From Mycobacterium sp. URHD0025 (GTDB taxonomy: Bacteria > Actinomycetota > Actinomycetes > Mycobacteriales > Mycobacteriaceae), in NCBI RefSeq assembly GCF_000426065.1, contig NZ_AUEQ01000017.1:62001-126000 (forward strand): 64,000 nucleotides of DNA, written 5' to 3'. The translations under genes were made by a program, and so were the position numbers. The notes under the pieces were generated by a model. It did not search any database. It was given only the letters and a program-made list of their open reading frames with translations, and was not told the origin of the DNA. Shown in pieces: positions 25,571 to 34,935 of this stretch (the first letter of the stretch is position 1; every line of letters starts with the position of its first letter).

Positions 25571-25936
25571 ATGGACACCAGAAGTTTTGGGCGCCGGGTG
25601 GCCGCGGCCAGTGTCGGAGTCTTGGCCGTCGGCGTAATTGAACTCCCGACTGCCCACGCCGCACTGTCGTACGGCTCCATTGCGTACGCGGACAACGGGG
25701 CGGGCGCGGTGGTGTGGAACTATCCATCATCCAGAGACGCTCAGCAAGCGGCTATCCAGTACTGCGGATGGACATCCTGCGAAGCGCTGAACTACTTCAC
25801 CGATTGTGGCGTGGCAGTGCGTAACGACACCCACGTACAGGCGGCCCACGGCCGGACCCTCGGCGCGGCCACACGTGCTGCACTCAACGCCATCCCCGGT
25901 GGGGGCGGCTACATCGATCTGTGGGCATGTAACTAA
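25571..25936 (+). CDS. Secreted DUF4189-like protein
   Basis: A 121-residue precursor from ATG 25571; the frame opens earlier at 25538 but the AAAGGA site and signal peptide fit this ATG. The signal peptide (about 1-30, ending AHA-A) is followed by a DUF4189-type domain: YGSIAYADNGAGAVVW, then AIQYCGWTSCEALNYFTDCGVAVRN with cysteines likely paired. These small secreted proteins are common in mycobacteria and nocardiae; their function is unknown. The gene is 29 nt after the LprG-like gene, probably in the same transcript, and a strong terminator follows. Confidence 0.72.
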   Translation: MDTRSFGRRVAAASVGVLAVGVIELPTAHAALSYGSIAYADNGAGAVVWNYPSSRDAQQAAIQYCGWTSCEALNYFTDCGVAVRNDTHVQAAHGRTLGAATRAALNAIPGGGGYIDLWACN

Positions 25937-25945
25937 AGAAGTACC

Positions 25946-25983
25946 GGCTGGGAGGTTGGCAGCAATCTGCCAACCTCCCAGCC
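25946..25983. terminator. Strong bidirectional intrinsic terminator
   Basis: A 17-bp perfect stem (25946-25962 with 25967-25983), 4-nt loop caat, followed by TCTTTCGT. It lies between the plus-strand DUF4189-like gene and the minus-strand gene ending at 26027 and can serve both. Confidence 0.88.
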
Positions 25984-26026
25984 TCTTTCGTGGTCGGGCG
26001 AGTGGCCAGTTGGGCCCTGGCCTCAG

Positions 26027-26626
26027 TCAGTGTTTCGAGACGCTGGCCACGCGGAACTCGGCTCCTTGGATGTCCTCGACATTCTCGGAGAAGGTGAACA
26101 GGTCCTCGGTAGTGGACTGTCCGCCTGCCAAACTGGTGACGCTGGCGGTGTCTTCGGCGATGCGGTCACCGTTGGCGTCGATCGCTTCGATCTGCACATA
26201 AAAGCTGGTGCGCTCGCTGCCTTTGTTCCGGAAGGTCACGGGCAACTTGCCGTCCTTGCGGTACTCGGTATCGGTCCGGACAAACTTCCCGAAGGTGACT
26301 TCCAATTCGTCCTCGAGGATCTGTTCGGTCTGCCCGCCGGTTCCCTGAGAGATGGTGTCGTTGATGTCGCCGGTCATCTTCGCGAAGAACACCACTGGAG
26401 CGACGAAGACTGCAAGCACAATGACCACTGCCGCGACGACCAATCCGATGATGAGACCCTTCGAGGACTTCTTGGGGCCGGCTGGTGGATACGCCGGATA
26501 CTGTGTCGGCCATCCCCGCGACGGATAGCCAGGCACTGGGCCGGGCGGATAATTCGGCGGGTTGCTGGGCTGGGGCTGCGAAGCATAATCCGGCGTCGAT
26601 TGCCACTGTTCGTGTGGGTATGTCAC
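26027..26626 (-). CDS. Single-pass membrane protein with outer beta-sandwich-like domain
   Basis: A 199-residue protein with a Pro/Tyr/Gln-rich cytoplasmic tail (1-50), a KKSSK cluster, one membrane helix (about 56-80) and an outer domain (about 95-199). Phrases such as GKLPVTFRNKGSERTSFYVQIEAIDANGDRIAEDTASV resemble Ig-like/DUF4352-type domains that decorate mycobacterial membrane proteins. The layout echoes the sensor proteins nearby but there are no cysteines. It lies 122 nt after the metallopeptidase gene in the same direction. Function is unknown. Confidence 0.6.
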   Translation of the reverse strand: MTYPHEQWQSTPDYASQPQPSNPPNYPPGPVPGYPSRGWPTQYPAYPPAGPKKSSKGLIIGLVVAAVVIVLAVFVAPVVFFAKMTGDINDTISQGTGGQTEQILEDELEVTFGKFVRTDTEYRKDGKLPVTFRNKGSERTSFYVQIEAIDANGDRIAEDTASVTSLAGGQSTTEDLFTFSENVEDIQGAEFRVASVSKH

Positions 26627-26748
26627 GGCGTGAAACTCCTGTCCTGGCCCGGCATCTGCGAACTCAGTGGAAGCCTAAGGCGTCCGGTTGCCCCGCAACA
26701 TCACCAATTGCGCGGCTTTGCCAGTCAGCGGAGATTGAACAAGTGCTC

Positions 26749-28263
26749 TTACGGAAACCGTTGGTAGCACTGGTCAGGATTGCTGGTCAGTCCCGAACGG
26801 AAGGCCATGATCCGCGTAAATCCGGCCGGAACGCTCTCGCCGTCGTTGCCGCTGGCAGCCCAACCGTTGGTGAGCAGGCCGGCGACCGCTTCATCGAGAT
26901 CCCCGGCAGTGAGCTGAAGCGACTGGCCAGAGGGCAAGCGAACCGGATCGGACATATCCCGGTTGGCGACCCCGGTCAGGCAAGCGGTACGCATTGCTGC
27001 GGCCTGCCCGCTGAGCTCGAGCCCCTTGGCGTGCTGGAGGGCCAGCATGTACCGGGAGGCTACGACCGACATGGCGGTGTTGTCGCCCTGGATTAGCACA
27101 CGGCTGGATTCATCGGCGGGAGTGCCCAATTCGGTCAGGGCGCGGAGGTCCAGGCTGATGGTGTTGGTGTCGGGGCAGTAGGCGGCCGGCGATTCGGTCT
27201 CGGCGGCGTCAGCGCAAGGCGCGGACTCGTACACCACCTTCGGCGGATTCGCCGGTGAGTAGATCTGGTTGAGGAGTTCGATCAGGGTGTCCAGCGATTG
27301 CTCGTTGATCGGGGCGTTGGCGGTTTGTGGGTCGCCGTCGGCATCTTCGGTCAGAGCGATGGGCAGATCGCCTCTGCGCTGGTCGATCTCGTCGATGTTG
27401 ATCGCGGTGCACGCTGTGATCCCGGTGTTGAAACCCATTTGGAATGCCGTGATCCGGTCCAATGCTGTGCCATGACCCTCTTCGAGCAATTCGGCCGTGT
27501 CCGGCGTGATGAGCGGATCACGGATCGCGATCGCGGCCGCCAGAACCCGGTTGAGGCCGTCGCCGGTGCTGATCGTCAGACGCGGCGAATTACCCTCCGC
27601 CACCCAACGGATGTACGTGCCCGCGAAGCAATCTGCCTGCTGTTCGAAGACGATGACGGGCGTACGGCGATTCACCAGGCTGGCCATCCGCTGGATCGCG
27701 TGGCCGTATTCATGGGCCATGAGAGCCGGCAGACTCATCTGGCCGAAGTACTTCTGTCCGGCCGGAATCAATTGCCCACGGTCCCAGGCGATCAGGCGGT
27801 CTCGGTGGCAGTAGAACGCATTGGGATTCTTGTAGGGGCTTGAGCCGCACAATTCCCGGGTCTGCGGATTGGTCGAGTCATAGGACGCGAAGTTCCTGAT
27901 CGGCCGGAACGCGCCGGGCAGTGACCCGGGATACGCCTCCTGCCAGAACTGTTCGACATCGTTGACCGCAGACAGTGCGAACTTGTCCATCTGGCCGTTA
28001 TCGGTGTCCTGCACAGTTCCGGTGGGGGCAGGAGCGTCGTCGCGTAACCCGCTCGGTCCGTCGGTGACGGGTAGACCTCCAACCCTGTTGGGGTCGTACA
28101 ACATCGAAGCCGGCTGGCCGGGCACAACCCTCGCCACATAGTTCAGGAGCAGTACGGTGACCGTGCCGATCACCGCCGCTGCGGCAATCACCGCGATTGC
28201 GGCGCCGAACACCCGAGCGGTTCTGTTTGGCGCAGGGGGAGTGACGCGTTTGCGACGTGACAT
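26749..28263 (-). CDS. Membrane-anchored neutral zinc metallopeptidase
   Basis: A 504-residue protein started at ATG 28263 (GAGGAC upstream). It has an N-terminal membrane anchor (about 17-44) and an outer domain of the Zn_peptidase/YpfJ-like family. The zinc motif is HEYGH at 184-188 in LMAHEYGHAIQRM, followed by FEQQADCFAG, where the acidic residue gives the third ligand. A long C-terminal region (about 290-504), with Cys pairs, is typical of mycobacterial members. Substrate is unknown. The divergent neighbour is espE across a 412-bp gap. Confidence 0.82.
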   Translation of the reverse strand: MSRRKRVTPPAPNRTARVFGAAIAVIAAAAVIGTVTVLLLNYVARVVPGQPASMLYDPNRVGGLPVTDGPSGLRDDAPAPTGTVQDTDNGQMDKFALSAVNDVEQFWQEAYPGSLPGAFRPIRNFASYDSTNPQTRELCGSSPYKNPNAFYCHRDRLIAWDRGQLIPAGQKYFGQMSLPALMAHEYGHAIQRMASLVNRRTPVIVFEQQADCFAGTYIRWVAEGNSPRLTISTGDGLNRVLAAAIAIRDPLITPDTAELLEEGHGTALDRITAFQMGFNTGITACTAINIDEIDQRRGDLPIALTEDADGDPQTANAPINEQSLDTLIELLNQIYSPANPPKVVYESAPCADAAETESPAAYCPDTNTISLDLRALTELGTPADESSRVLIQGDNTAMSVVASRYMLALQHAKGLELSGQAAAMRTACLTGVANRDMSDPVRLPSGQSLQLTAGDLDEAVAGLLTNGWAASGNDGESVPAGFTRIMAFRSGLTSNPDQCYQRFP

Positions 28264-28675
28264 ATGAGGTCCTCGGTTATGGCTGGCGGGACAGTCGCCA
28301 GGCCGGCGCAACTCGTATCAAAACGTTGACGGACTCGATAAGCAAAAGCGCGTCACGATATTCCGTGTACGTACTGGGTTGCCGGGATAGCGGACTCCGC
28401 AGCAATTCCTCGACGTTCGGCGTTGGCACCTATTGATCGTATGCGCGCTCGTGCTCCGTCTCTTACACCAAGTTTTTTGAACGAGCGTGCAGGCCGCCAC
28501 GCCAACCGGGGTATCCCCGACCATAATCCGGAATGCATGGTCTCAGTAAATGCGTGATGACCTAGCGTTTTGCGCTGTCCGAATATCGCGGGCGAAATGC
28601 GGCGTGCGGCCGAAATTAGTGTGCTGAGGGAGCTAGGCCCGCTGGTAATCTCTCCTCGGGTGGAGGGGGATAGCG
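28264..28675. promoter_or_regulatory. Intergenic region between the metallopeptidase and espE
   Basis: This 412-bp, relatively AT-richer gap carries the espE promoter: a TAATCT -10 at 28646-28651, followed by the ribosome site GGAGGGGGATAGCG before ATG 28676. No consensus -35 is seen, suggesting an activator. The minus-strand metallopeptidase promoter must also lie here. I see no GTAGCG palindrome, in contrast to the upstream block. Confidence 0.45.
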
Positions 28676-30031
28676 ATGGAATCATTTGGCGATACTGCCG
28701 CGTCCGGCAAACATGTCAGCGATCAAGCGGGGATGGTCACTGCCGGTTCCCCGGTGTTGGTTGTCGGCCAGCGCGTCATCCAGAAGATCAGGCTTACGAC
28801 GGGTGTCGGCGAGCCGGAGGACGGTAGGCGGTTTGGCGATGGCGCACAGCGCTTTCGGTCCGCCGGGCGGACGTTGAATGCGGCGTACTCCGGCGACAGC
28901 TGGGACGGCGCCGCGTCGGTGGCGTACACCGGCCAGACGACCACATTGGTCGGGCGCACGCAGGCCATGGTCGACGCCGACGCCCGCATGGCCTCCGTGC
29001 TGTCTCGCGAGGCCGAGCAGATCGCCGCGACTCGAGAAGGCCTCGACAGGCAATCGGAGTGGCTTGGTGACATGTCCCTGACCACTGCCGCGGCCGGACG
29101 TTTCACCCATGCCGGCCTGGCCGCGCAGACCTCCGCCGAGATGGCGATGGTGACCAAGGCGGTCGGGGAATCTGCCGATCAGCTGATGGCCTTGCACTCC
29201 GACGTCGGGGTCAACGCCGCGGCGGTGCGGGACGCGGTGAACCTCTATGCCGGCATCGCCAGCGAGGCCGTGCCGGACGATGAGGACCGCGGCTCAGGCC
29301 AGCAAGAGAAGTCGGAGAAGTCGGAGAAGTCGGCGGAGGACACGGCGGCTGATTCAGAACAACATCCTGTGTCGGCGCCGGTTGCTGAACCCACTGTCGG
29401 GGCGCAACCGGGACCGTCTTCGCCCTCAGCAGCGATATCAGGCAACCAACCGGCGGTGCCATCTCCGCCCGCAGGATCATCGGCCCCAACAGCAGCGCCG
29501 GGTGCTTCCCCAGGCTCGGATATCGCGGGAGTGGTGGCAGGGGTGATCGGCGCTATCCTCGGCCCGCTCGTCGGAGTGTTCGGCGGCATCGCCCAAGCGG
29601 GAGGTCAGGCGGCCCAGATCGCCAGCCAGGCCGCACAGGGCGGTGGACAGACCGGGCAACCGGCCGACCGGATCGACGACGACGAGATCGCGCAGGCCGC
29701 TGAGTCCGATGACAGAGGTACTCGGGATACGGGCAAAGAAGAACAGTCCGTTGACGAGGATCGTGGGCTCACCCGGGATTCAGGCGATGGCGACCCGGTG
29801 GTGGACGAACCGCGAGACGCTGGTGCCAATGACGATTCCGCTGGCGAAGGTGGCCGCGGACCTGCGATGACGCTACCTCCAGACCTGGAGGTGGCATCCG
29901 CGACAATGATTGGGCGCGCGTCTGCCCCGCAGTTCGTATTGACGGATTTGGAGCAGGGACAGCTACGTCCGCCCGTGACCGCTACATTGGAGCGCGGTAT
30001 TCCGGGATCCGCTGCGGTGGTCAACAGGTAG
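28676..30031 (+). CDS. espE: ESX-1 secretion-associated protein EspE
   Basis: A 451-residue protein and first gene of ESX-1. The N-terminal ~190 residues are helical (GAQRFRSAGRTLNAAYSGDSWDGAASVAYTGQTTTLVGRTQAMVDAD), with a central W-x-G-like SWDG turn as in WXG-type secreted proteins. An acidic Lys/Ser/Glu stretch, a Pro/Ala-rich segment, a short hydrophobic Gly/Ile/Val run (about 282-310) and a C-terminal tail ending ERGIPGSAAVVNR follow. EspE and EspF are secreted together by ESX-1. It starts at ATG 28676 behind a strong ribosome site, and espF follows after 32 nt. Confidence 0.85.
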   Translation: MESFGDTAASGKHVSDQAGMVTAGSPVLVVGQRVIQKIRLTTGVGEPEDGRRFGDGAQRFRSAGRTLNAAYSGDSWDGAASVAYTGQTTTLVGRTQAMVDADARMASVLSREAEQIAATREGLDRQSEWLGDMSLTTAAAGRFTHAGLAAQTSAEMAMVTKAVGESADQLMALHSDVGVNAAAVRDAVNLYAGIASEAVPDDEDRGSGQQEKSEKSEKSAEDTAADSEQHPVSAPVAEPTVGAQPGPSSPSAAISGNQPAVPSPPAGSSAPTAAPGASPGSDIAGVVAGVIGAILGPLVGVFGGIAQAGGQAAQIASQAAQGGGQTGQPADRIDDDEIAQAAESDDRGTRDTGKEEQSVDEDRGLTRDSGDGDPVVDEPRDAGANDDSAGEGGRGPAMTLPPDLEVASATMIGRASAPQFVLTDLEQGQLRPPVTATLERGIPGSAAVVNR

Positions 30032-30063
30032 AGATTCTGGAATAACAGGGATCGAGGGGATTC

Positions 30064-30375
30064 ATGTCGGGAAATTTGCGGGTTGACACCGCTCTCTTGC
30101 ACGAGCTGTCGGCCAAACAGGGGCAGGCCGCTGCCGACCTCGCGTCGGCGACTCAGTTGGTCGACGGCGTCAGCACTTCGTTGCGGGTAACGCATGGGCC
30201 AATTTCGTCACCCACGGCCGATGCCGTCGACGCGGCACTGCGCGCTCGTCGGGCGGCGGGAGCCGGTATGGCACGGGCGTCGCGGGGCCTCGGCGACGGG
30301 CTCAGCTGCGCGGCAACCAGCTACGGCCGTACGGATGCGGCGATGAGCGAAGCTCTTGACGGAACCGTGCGGTAG
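30064..30375 (+). CDS. espF: ESX-1 secretion-associated protein EspF
   Basis: A 103-residue helical protein, the same length as M. tuberculosis EspF. It has the ESX-1-associated small helical pattern: LRVDTALLHELSAKQGQAAADLASA, then a loop and ALRARRAAGAGMARASRGLGDGLSCAATSYGRTDAAMSEAL, with a Y-x-x-x-D-like YGRTD. It likely pairs with EspE for export. A GAGGGG site precedes ATG 30064; espG1 begins 9 bases after its stop. Confidence 0.87.
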   Translation: MSGNLRVDTALLHELSAKQGQAAADLASATQLVDGVSTSLRVTHGPISSPTADAVDAALRARRAAGAGMARASRGLGDGLSCAATSYGRTDAAMSEALDGTVR

Positions 30376-30383
30376 GGCCAGTC

Positions 30384-31232
30384 ATGATTACTCCCTACGA
30401 AGCCGATGCCAGCGCACCGCCGATCGACGATGTCGTCGCGGCTGAACTGACGATTGACGGGATCCTGGTGGTCGCCGACAAGCTGGGCCTGACGGATTTT
30501 CCGCCCTCGATGGGTATCCGGTTGAACATCCCCCAACCTGATCTGCGCAAGGTTGTGTGGGAACAAGTCGAACGTGACCTGACTGCGCAGGGTGTGCTGG
30601 ATGTCTTCGGCAATCCTCACCCCGAGGTAGCGGCCATGATGGATACCCTGAGCCGCCCAGATCGCACGATAGAGGGACGCTGGTGGCGTCGCGACGTCGG
30701 CGGAAAGATGATCCGGTTCGTGGTCTGCCGCAAGGGCGGCCGGCACGTCGTGGCCGCTCGCGACAACGACATGCTGGTGCTGCAGCGCGTCGCCGCACAG
30801 ATCGGCCTGGCCGGCATGGTCAACACCGTGCTCGGGGACGGCAATCCGGCGAATGTCGAGCCCTTGACCGGCGTAGCGGCGACGCTCGCCAATTGCCGGA
30901 CCGCCGACGAGCTCACTGGTTACGGCATCCCTCCCACCTCTGCCCGGGTGTACGCCAACATCATCTCCGAGCCGGAGAGCTGGGTGGAACTGTTGGTGAC
31001 CGAGCGAAATCCCGGCGGCACGACCTCACAGGTAGACGTGGCCGCGGGTGTACTCGACTCGCGGCAGGGACGCATCGTCTCAATTCCTCGACGGGTGAAC
31101 GGTGAGCTCTACGGCAGTTTCCTGACGGGTACCAAGGACAATCTGCAGCGCGCCCTCGATGCGTTGGTCGAGTTCCTGCCGTCGGCCTCGTGGTTCGACA
31201 CGTCCGAGTCGGACAGCTCCTACCTGCACTGA
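30384..31232 (+). CDS. espG1: ESX-1 PE/PPE chaperone EspG1
   Basis: A 282-residue cytosolic protein of the EspG family, nearly the length of Rv3866. Characteristic segments include AELTIDGILVVADKLGLTDFPPSMGIR, GRWWRRDVGGKMIRFVVCRKGGRHVVAARD and TSARVYANIISEPESWVELL. EspG proteins bind the helical tip of PE-PPE pairs and keep them soluble for secretion; here the clients would be PE35-PPE68. It is flanked closely by espF and espH. Confidence 0.93.
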   Translation: MITPYEADASAPPIDDVVAAELTIDGILVVADKLGLTDFPPSMGIRLNIPQPDLRKVVWEQVERDLTAQGVLDVFGNPHPEVAAMMDTLSRPDRTIEGRWWRRDVGGKMIRFVVCRKGGRHVVAARDNDMLVLQRVAAQIGLAGMVNTVLGDGNPANVEPLTGVAATLANCRTADELTGYGIPPTSARVYANIISEPESWVELLVTERNPGGTTSQVDVAAGVLDSRQGRIVSIPRRVNGELYGSFLTGTKDNLQRALDALVEFLPSASWFDTSESDSSYLH

Positions 31233-31246
31233 AAGAGGGCGCAACG

Positions 31247-31777
31247 GTGGGTGAATTTCCGCCACATGATCCGGATGACGATGAGGACTATGAGGATCTC
31301 TCAGCGCTGGATTTCACGTATGCCGACGATGGTTCGAACGACACTGGCTTGGATGTATTCGGGACATACGAGGAGATCGTCGTATCGGGCGACACAGGAT
31401 TCGACAACGCGATAACCGATGCAGGCGACGGTGAAAATCTTGCAGCGCCGTTGTTCTCAGTCACCAACCCGCCCGAAACCGTTACGGTGACGGTGTTCAT
31501 GGATGGGCGGGTGCATGAGATCGAGTTGGCACCCAAAGCCGTCAATCTGACCGAACGGGATCTCGCCGAAGAGATTCTGGTCATCGCAGACCTGGCCGCC
31601 AAGCAGGCCAAGTCTGCCCAGTATTCCGCCATGCTCGCAGGAATGCGCGAGCATGGACACGACGACGCGGCGACCCGCGACTTTCTGACCCGTGACCTGG
31701 ATCTGCTCACCCCGCAGCAAGCAGACGACGCTCGAGCCCAGGTCTTTTCGACGCGCTATGGAGGCGATAATGGTTGA
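31247..31777 (+). CDS. espH: ESX-1 secretion-associated protein EspH
   Basis: A 176-residue very acidic protein started at GTG 31247, 14 bases after the espG1 stop (GAAAGAGGG ribosome site); an earlier in-frame ATG would lie inside espG1. The N-terminal half is rich in Asp/Glu/Tyr (DPDDDEDYEDLSALDFTYADD). The C-terminal half carries the EspH-type helical end (LTERDLAEEILVIADLAAKQAKSAQYSAML). It is cytosolic, and has been linked to EspE/EspF secretion. Its end overlaps eccA1 by eight bases. Confidence 0.88.
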   Translation: MGEFPPHDPDDDEDYEDLSALDFTYADDGSNDTGLDVFGTYEEIVVSGDTGFDNAITDAGDGENLAAPLFSVTNPPETVTVTVFMDGRVHEIELAPKAVNLTERDLAEEILVIADLAAKQAKSAQYSAMLAGMREHGHDDAATRDFLTRDLDLLTPQQADDARAQVFSTRYGGDNG

Positions 31778-33494
31778 CCACCTCGCTGGGATGTTCGGCT
31801 CCGCAGTGGGGATGCTGAGCGGTTCGCCGGCGCGTTCGCTGGAGTTGTTCACCGAGATCACCAATTACGACGAATCCGCTTGTGATGCATGGGTTGGCCG
31901 GATCCGGTGCGGTGACACAGACCGGGTCACGTTGTTCCGGGCTTGGTATTCGCGTTCGAACTTCGGCCAACTGGCCGGTTCGGCCGAGATCTCGATGAAC
32001 GGTGTCGGCGCGCGCGTGCCGATCGGCGGTATCTACGGCAAGGGGATTTCCTACCCCATCAATTCGCCGCTGGCGATCACCATGGGCTTCGCCGTGCAGG
32101 AGGCGAGCGAGGGCAACTACGCCGACGCGATGGAGGCATTGGAAGATGCCCCGGCAGGCGGATCCGACCATCTGGTGGCCTGGATCAAGGCGGTTATCTA
32201 CGGTGCGGCGCAACGGTGGACCGACGTGATCGAGCAGGTGCGGGGCGCCGATCAATGGCCGGACAAGTTCTTGGCAGCGGCGGCCGGTGTGGCTCACGGA
32301 GTGGCGGCGGCGAATCTCGGGCTGTTCACTGAGGCCGACCGCCGGCTCACCGAGGCCAACGACACGCCGGCCGGTCAGGCATGTGCACCCGCGATAGCGT
32401 GGTACTTGGCGATGGCCCGGCGGTACCAGGGCAACGAAGAGTCTGCACACGTTCTACTGGAGTGGTTGCAGGCGAATTTTCCTGAACCAAAAGTGACTGC
32501 GGCGCTGCGCGATCCGGCCTATCGACTGGAGACAACGACCGCCGAGAAGATCGCTGCCCGAACTGATCCGTGGGATCCCTCCAGTGTGGTCGCCGATACT
32601 TCGGGGCGGGAGAAGCTGCTGGCGGAGGCGCAGGCCGAGCTCGACCGGCAGATCGGTCTGAGCCGGGTCAAGGATCAGATCGAGGCTTACCGGGCGGCGA
32701 CTCAGATGGCCAGGATTCGTGCCGCGCGTGGCATGAAGGTGGGTCAGACCTCCAAGCACATGATCTTCGCCGGCCCACCGGGCACAGGTAAGACGACGAT
32801 CGCGCGCGTGGTGGCCAACATCCTCGCCGGCCTGGGGGTCATCGCCGAACCCAAGCTGATCGAAACCTCGCGTAAGGATTTCGTCGCAGAGTACGAGGGA
32901 CAGTCGGCCGTCAAGACTGCCAAGACGATCGACCGGGCTTTGGGTGGCGTGTTGTTCATCGACGAGGCCTACACACTGGTGCAGGAGCGCGACGGTCGAG
33001 CCGACCCTTTCGGTACCGAGGCGCTGGACACTCTGCTGGCCCGGATGGAGAACGACCGCGACCGGCTGGTGGTCATCATCGCCGGTTACAGCAACGACAT
33101 CGACCGGCTACTGGAGACCAACGATGGTCTCCGTTCGCGTTTCGCCACTCGGATCGAGTTCGATTCGTATTCTCCCGACGACATCGTCGAGATCACCAAA
33201 GTCATTGCGAAGGCGAATGATTCGCAGCTCGACGAAGATGCGGCCAAGCGCGTGCACCAGGCGGCCATGCTGTTGAGCCAGCGCACGCTCAACGGCAAGC
33301 CGGCCTTGGACATCGCCGGTAACGGCCGGTACGCGCGGCAGTTGGTAGAGGCAGGTGAGCAGAACCGCGATATGCGGCTGGCTCGCTCGCTGGACTTCGA
33401 GAACCTCGGAGTAGAGCAGCTCAGTGAGGTCAACGGGGAAGACATGGCAGCGGCGATCGCGGCGGTTCACAGCCGCCTGAGTATCGGCGAATAG
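31770..33494 (+). CDS. eccA1: ESX-1 AAA+ ATPase EccA1
   Basis: A 574-residue protein: N-terminal TPR-like helical domain (about 1-280) and C-terminal AAA+ (CbxX/CfqX type) domain. Walker A GPPGTGKT is near 335-342, Walker B LFIDEAY near 395-401, and sensor/arginine-finger region NDGLRSRFATRI follows. The start is ATG 31770 (GGAGG upstream), which aligns with the M. tuberculosis N-terminus and overlaps espH. EccA1 is the cytosolic ATPase that helps release EspG-bound and other substrates. The stop is two bases before eccB1. Confidence 0.95.
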   Translation: MVDHLAGMFGSAVGMLSGSPARSLELFTEITNYDESACDAWVGRIRCGDTDRVTLFRAWYSRSNFGQLAGSAEISMNGVGARVPIGGIYGKGISYPINSPLAITMGFAVQEASEGNYADAMEALEDAPAGGSDHLVAWIKAVIYGAAQRWTDVIEQVRGADQWPDKFLAAAAGVAHGVAAANLGLFTEADRRLTEANDTPAGQACAPAIAWYLAMARRYQGNEESAHVLLEWLQANFPEPKVTAALRDPAYRLETTTAEKIAARTDPWDPSSVVADTSGREKLLAEAQAELDRQIGLSRVKDQIEAYRAATQMARIRAARGMKVGQTSKHMIFAGPPGTGKTTIARVVANILAGLGVIAEPKLIETSRKDFVAEYEGQSAVKTAKTIDRALGGVLFIDEAYTLVQERDGRADPFGTEALDTLLARMENDRDRLVVIIAGYSNDIDRLLETNDGLRSRFATRIEFDSYSPDDIVEITKVIAKANDSQLDEDAAKRVHQAAMLLSQRTLNGKPALDIAGNGRYARQLVEAGEQNRDMRLARSLDFENLGVEQLSEVNGEDMAAAIAAVHSRLSIGE

Positions 33495-33496
33495 CG

Positions 33497-34930
33497 ATGG
33501 CAGGCTTCCGGCTCACCACCAAGGTCCAGGTCAGTGGCTGGCGTTTCCTGCTGCGTCGCGTCGAGCACGCGATCGTGCGCCGCGATACCCGGATGTTCGA
33601 CGATCCGTTGCAGTTCTACAGCCGCGCGGTGTTCGCCGGGATCGTCGTCTCGGTGCTGATCTGCCTTGGTGCGGCGTTGATGGCGTACTTCAAGCCACTC
33701 GGTAAGCAAGGCAGCGATCAGTTGCTGGTGGACCGGACCACAAATCAGCTCTACGTGATGCTGCCCGGAACCAATCTGCTGCGCCCCGTGTACAACCTGA
33801 CCTCGGCTCGGCTGGCCCTCGGCAGCGCAGGCAATCCGTCGGCGGTGAAGTCCGAGGAGCTCAACCGGTTGCCGAAGGGGCAGCCGATCGGGATTCCCGG
33901 TGCACCGTACGCCACCCCGGTCGGCGCGCCCGCGTCGCGATGGACGCTGTGTGACACCGTGGCGAAGGCGGACAGCTCAGCACCCAAGGTGGAGCAGGCA
34001 GTTCTGATCCGTTCGCTGGCAACGGATCTGAGTGTCGGTGCCATGCGCGCGAACCAGGGCATGCTGGTGACGTTCGAGGGCGCCAACTGGCTCGTTACGC
34101 CAGAGGGTCGGCATAGCATCGACCTCGCCGACCGAGCGGTGAGCTCGGCGGTGGGCATTCCCGTCACCGCAAAGGCCACGCCGATATCCGAGGGGCTGTT
34201 CAACGCGCTGGCCAATAGGGGCCCATGGCAGCTGCCGGGGATTCCTGCGGCCGGAGCGCCGAATACCGTTGGGCTGCCGGAGAATCTGGTGATCGGGTCG
34301 GTCTTCCAGACTGCCACCGAATCCGATCCGCAGCACTACGTGGTGTTGCCCGACGGGGTAGCCCGCGTCAATGGGCCGACCGCTGCGGCCCTGCGTGCCA
34401 CCAACTCCTACGGTCTACTGCAGCCGCCTTCCGTGGAGGCCAGCGTGGTGTCCAAGATTGCCGAGCAGGTGTATGTGTCGCCGCTGCCCGACAAGCCGCT
34501 CGAGATACTGCTGCGCCAGGACTCGCCGGTGCTGTGCTGGGCCTGGCAGCGGGAGCCGGGTGACCAAGGGGCAAAGACCACCGTCATCGCCGGCCGTCGG
34601 CTGCCGATCCCGTACTCGGCGGTGGGCACCGGAATCGACCAGATCGGTGGGGACGCAACGGTGTACATCGAAGGCGGCCAGTTGGTGCGCTTGCAGTCGC
34701 CGGATCCCCGGGTGGGCGAGAGCCTGTATTACATCGACCCACAAGGAGTGCGGTACGGCATCGCCAATGACGATGCCGCCAAGTATCTGGGTCTGTCCGG
34801 CGCGGTGAACGCGCCGTGGCAGGTCGTCGGGCTGCTGGTGGAAGGCCCGGTGTTGTCGAAGGAGGCGGCTCTGCTGGAGCACGACACGCTCCCGGCCGAT
34901 CCCAATCCCCGCAAAGTCGAAAGCAAATAG
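33497..34930 (+). CDS. eccB1: ESX-1 core membrane protein EccB1
   Basis: A 477-residue protein with a short cytoplasmic N-terminus (LTTKVQVSGWRFLLRRVEHAIVRRDTRMFDDP), one membrane helix at about 43-65 and a large periplasmic domain of repeats that dimerise in the ESX core complex. Two cysteines (WTLC and PVLC) give the conserved periplasmic disulfide. Length equals the family norm. It starts two bases after eccA1 and is followed by eccCa1 at a 5-base gap. Confidence 0.95.
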   Translation: MAGFRLTTKVQVSGWRFLLRRVEHAIVRRDTRMFDDPLQFYSRAVFAGIVVSVLICLGAALMAYFKPLGKQGSDQLLVDRTTNQLYVMLPGTNLLRPVYNLTSARLALGSAGNPSAVKSEELNRLPKGQPIGIPGAPYATPVGAPASRWTLCDTVAKADSSAPKVEQAVLIRSLATDLSVGAMRANQGMLVTFEGANWLVTPEGRHSIDLADRAVSSAVGIPVTAKATPISEGLFNALANRGPWQLPGIPAAGAPNTVGLPENLVIGSVFQTATESDPQHYVVLPDGVARVNGPTAAALRATNSYGLLQPPSVEASVVSKIAEQVYVSPLPDKPLEILLRQDSPVLCWAWQREPGDQGAKTTVIAGRRLPIPYSAVGTGIDQIGGDATVYIEGGQLVRLQSPDPRVGESLYYIDPQGVRYGIANDDAAKYLGLSGAVNAPWQVVGLLVEGPVLSKEAALLEHDTLPADPNPRKVESK

Positions 34931-34935
34931 GGCGC

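Noticed and set aside
28353..28685. Minus-strand open frame of 110 codons before espE
   Set aside because: It has no ribosome site, no family character, and covers the espE promoter.
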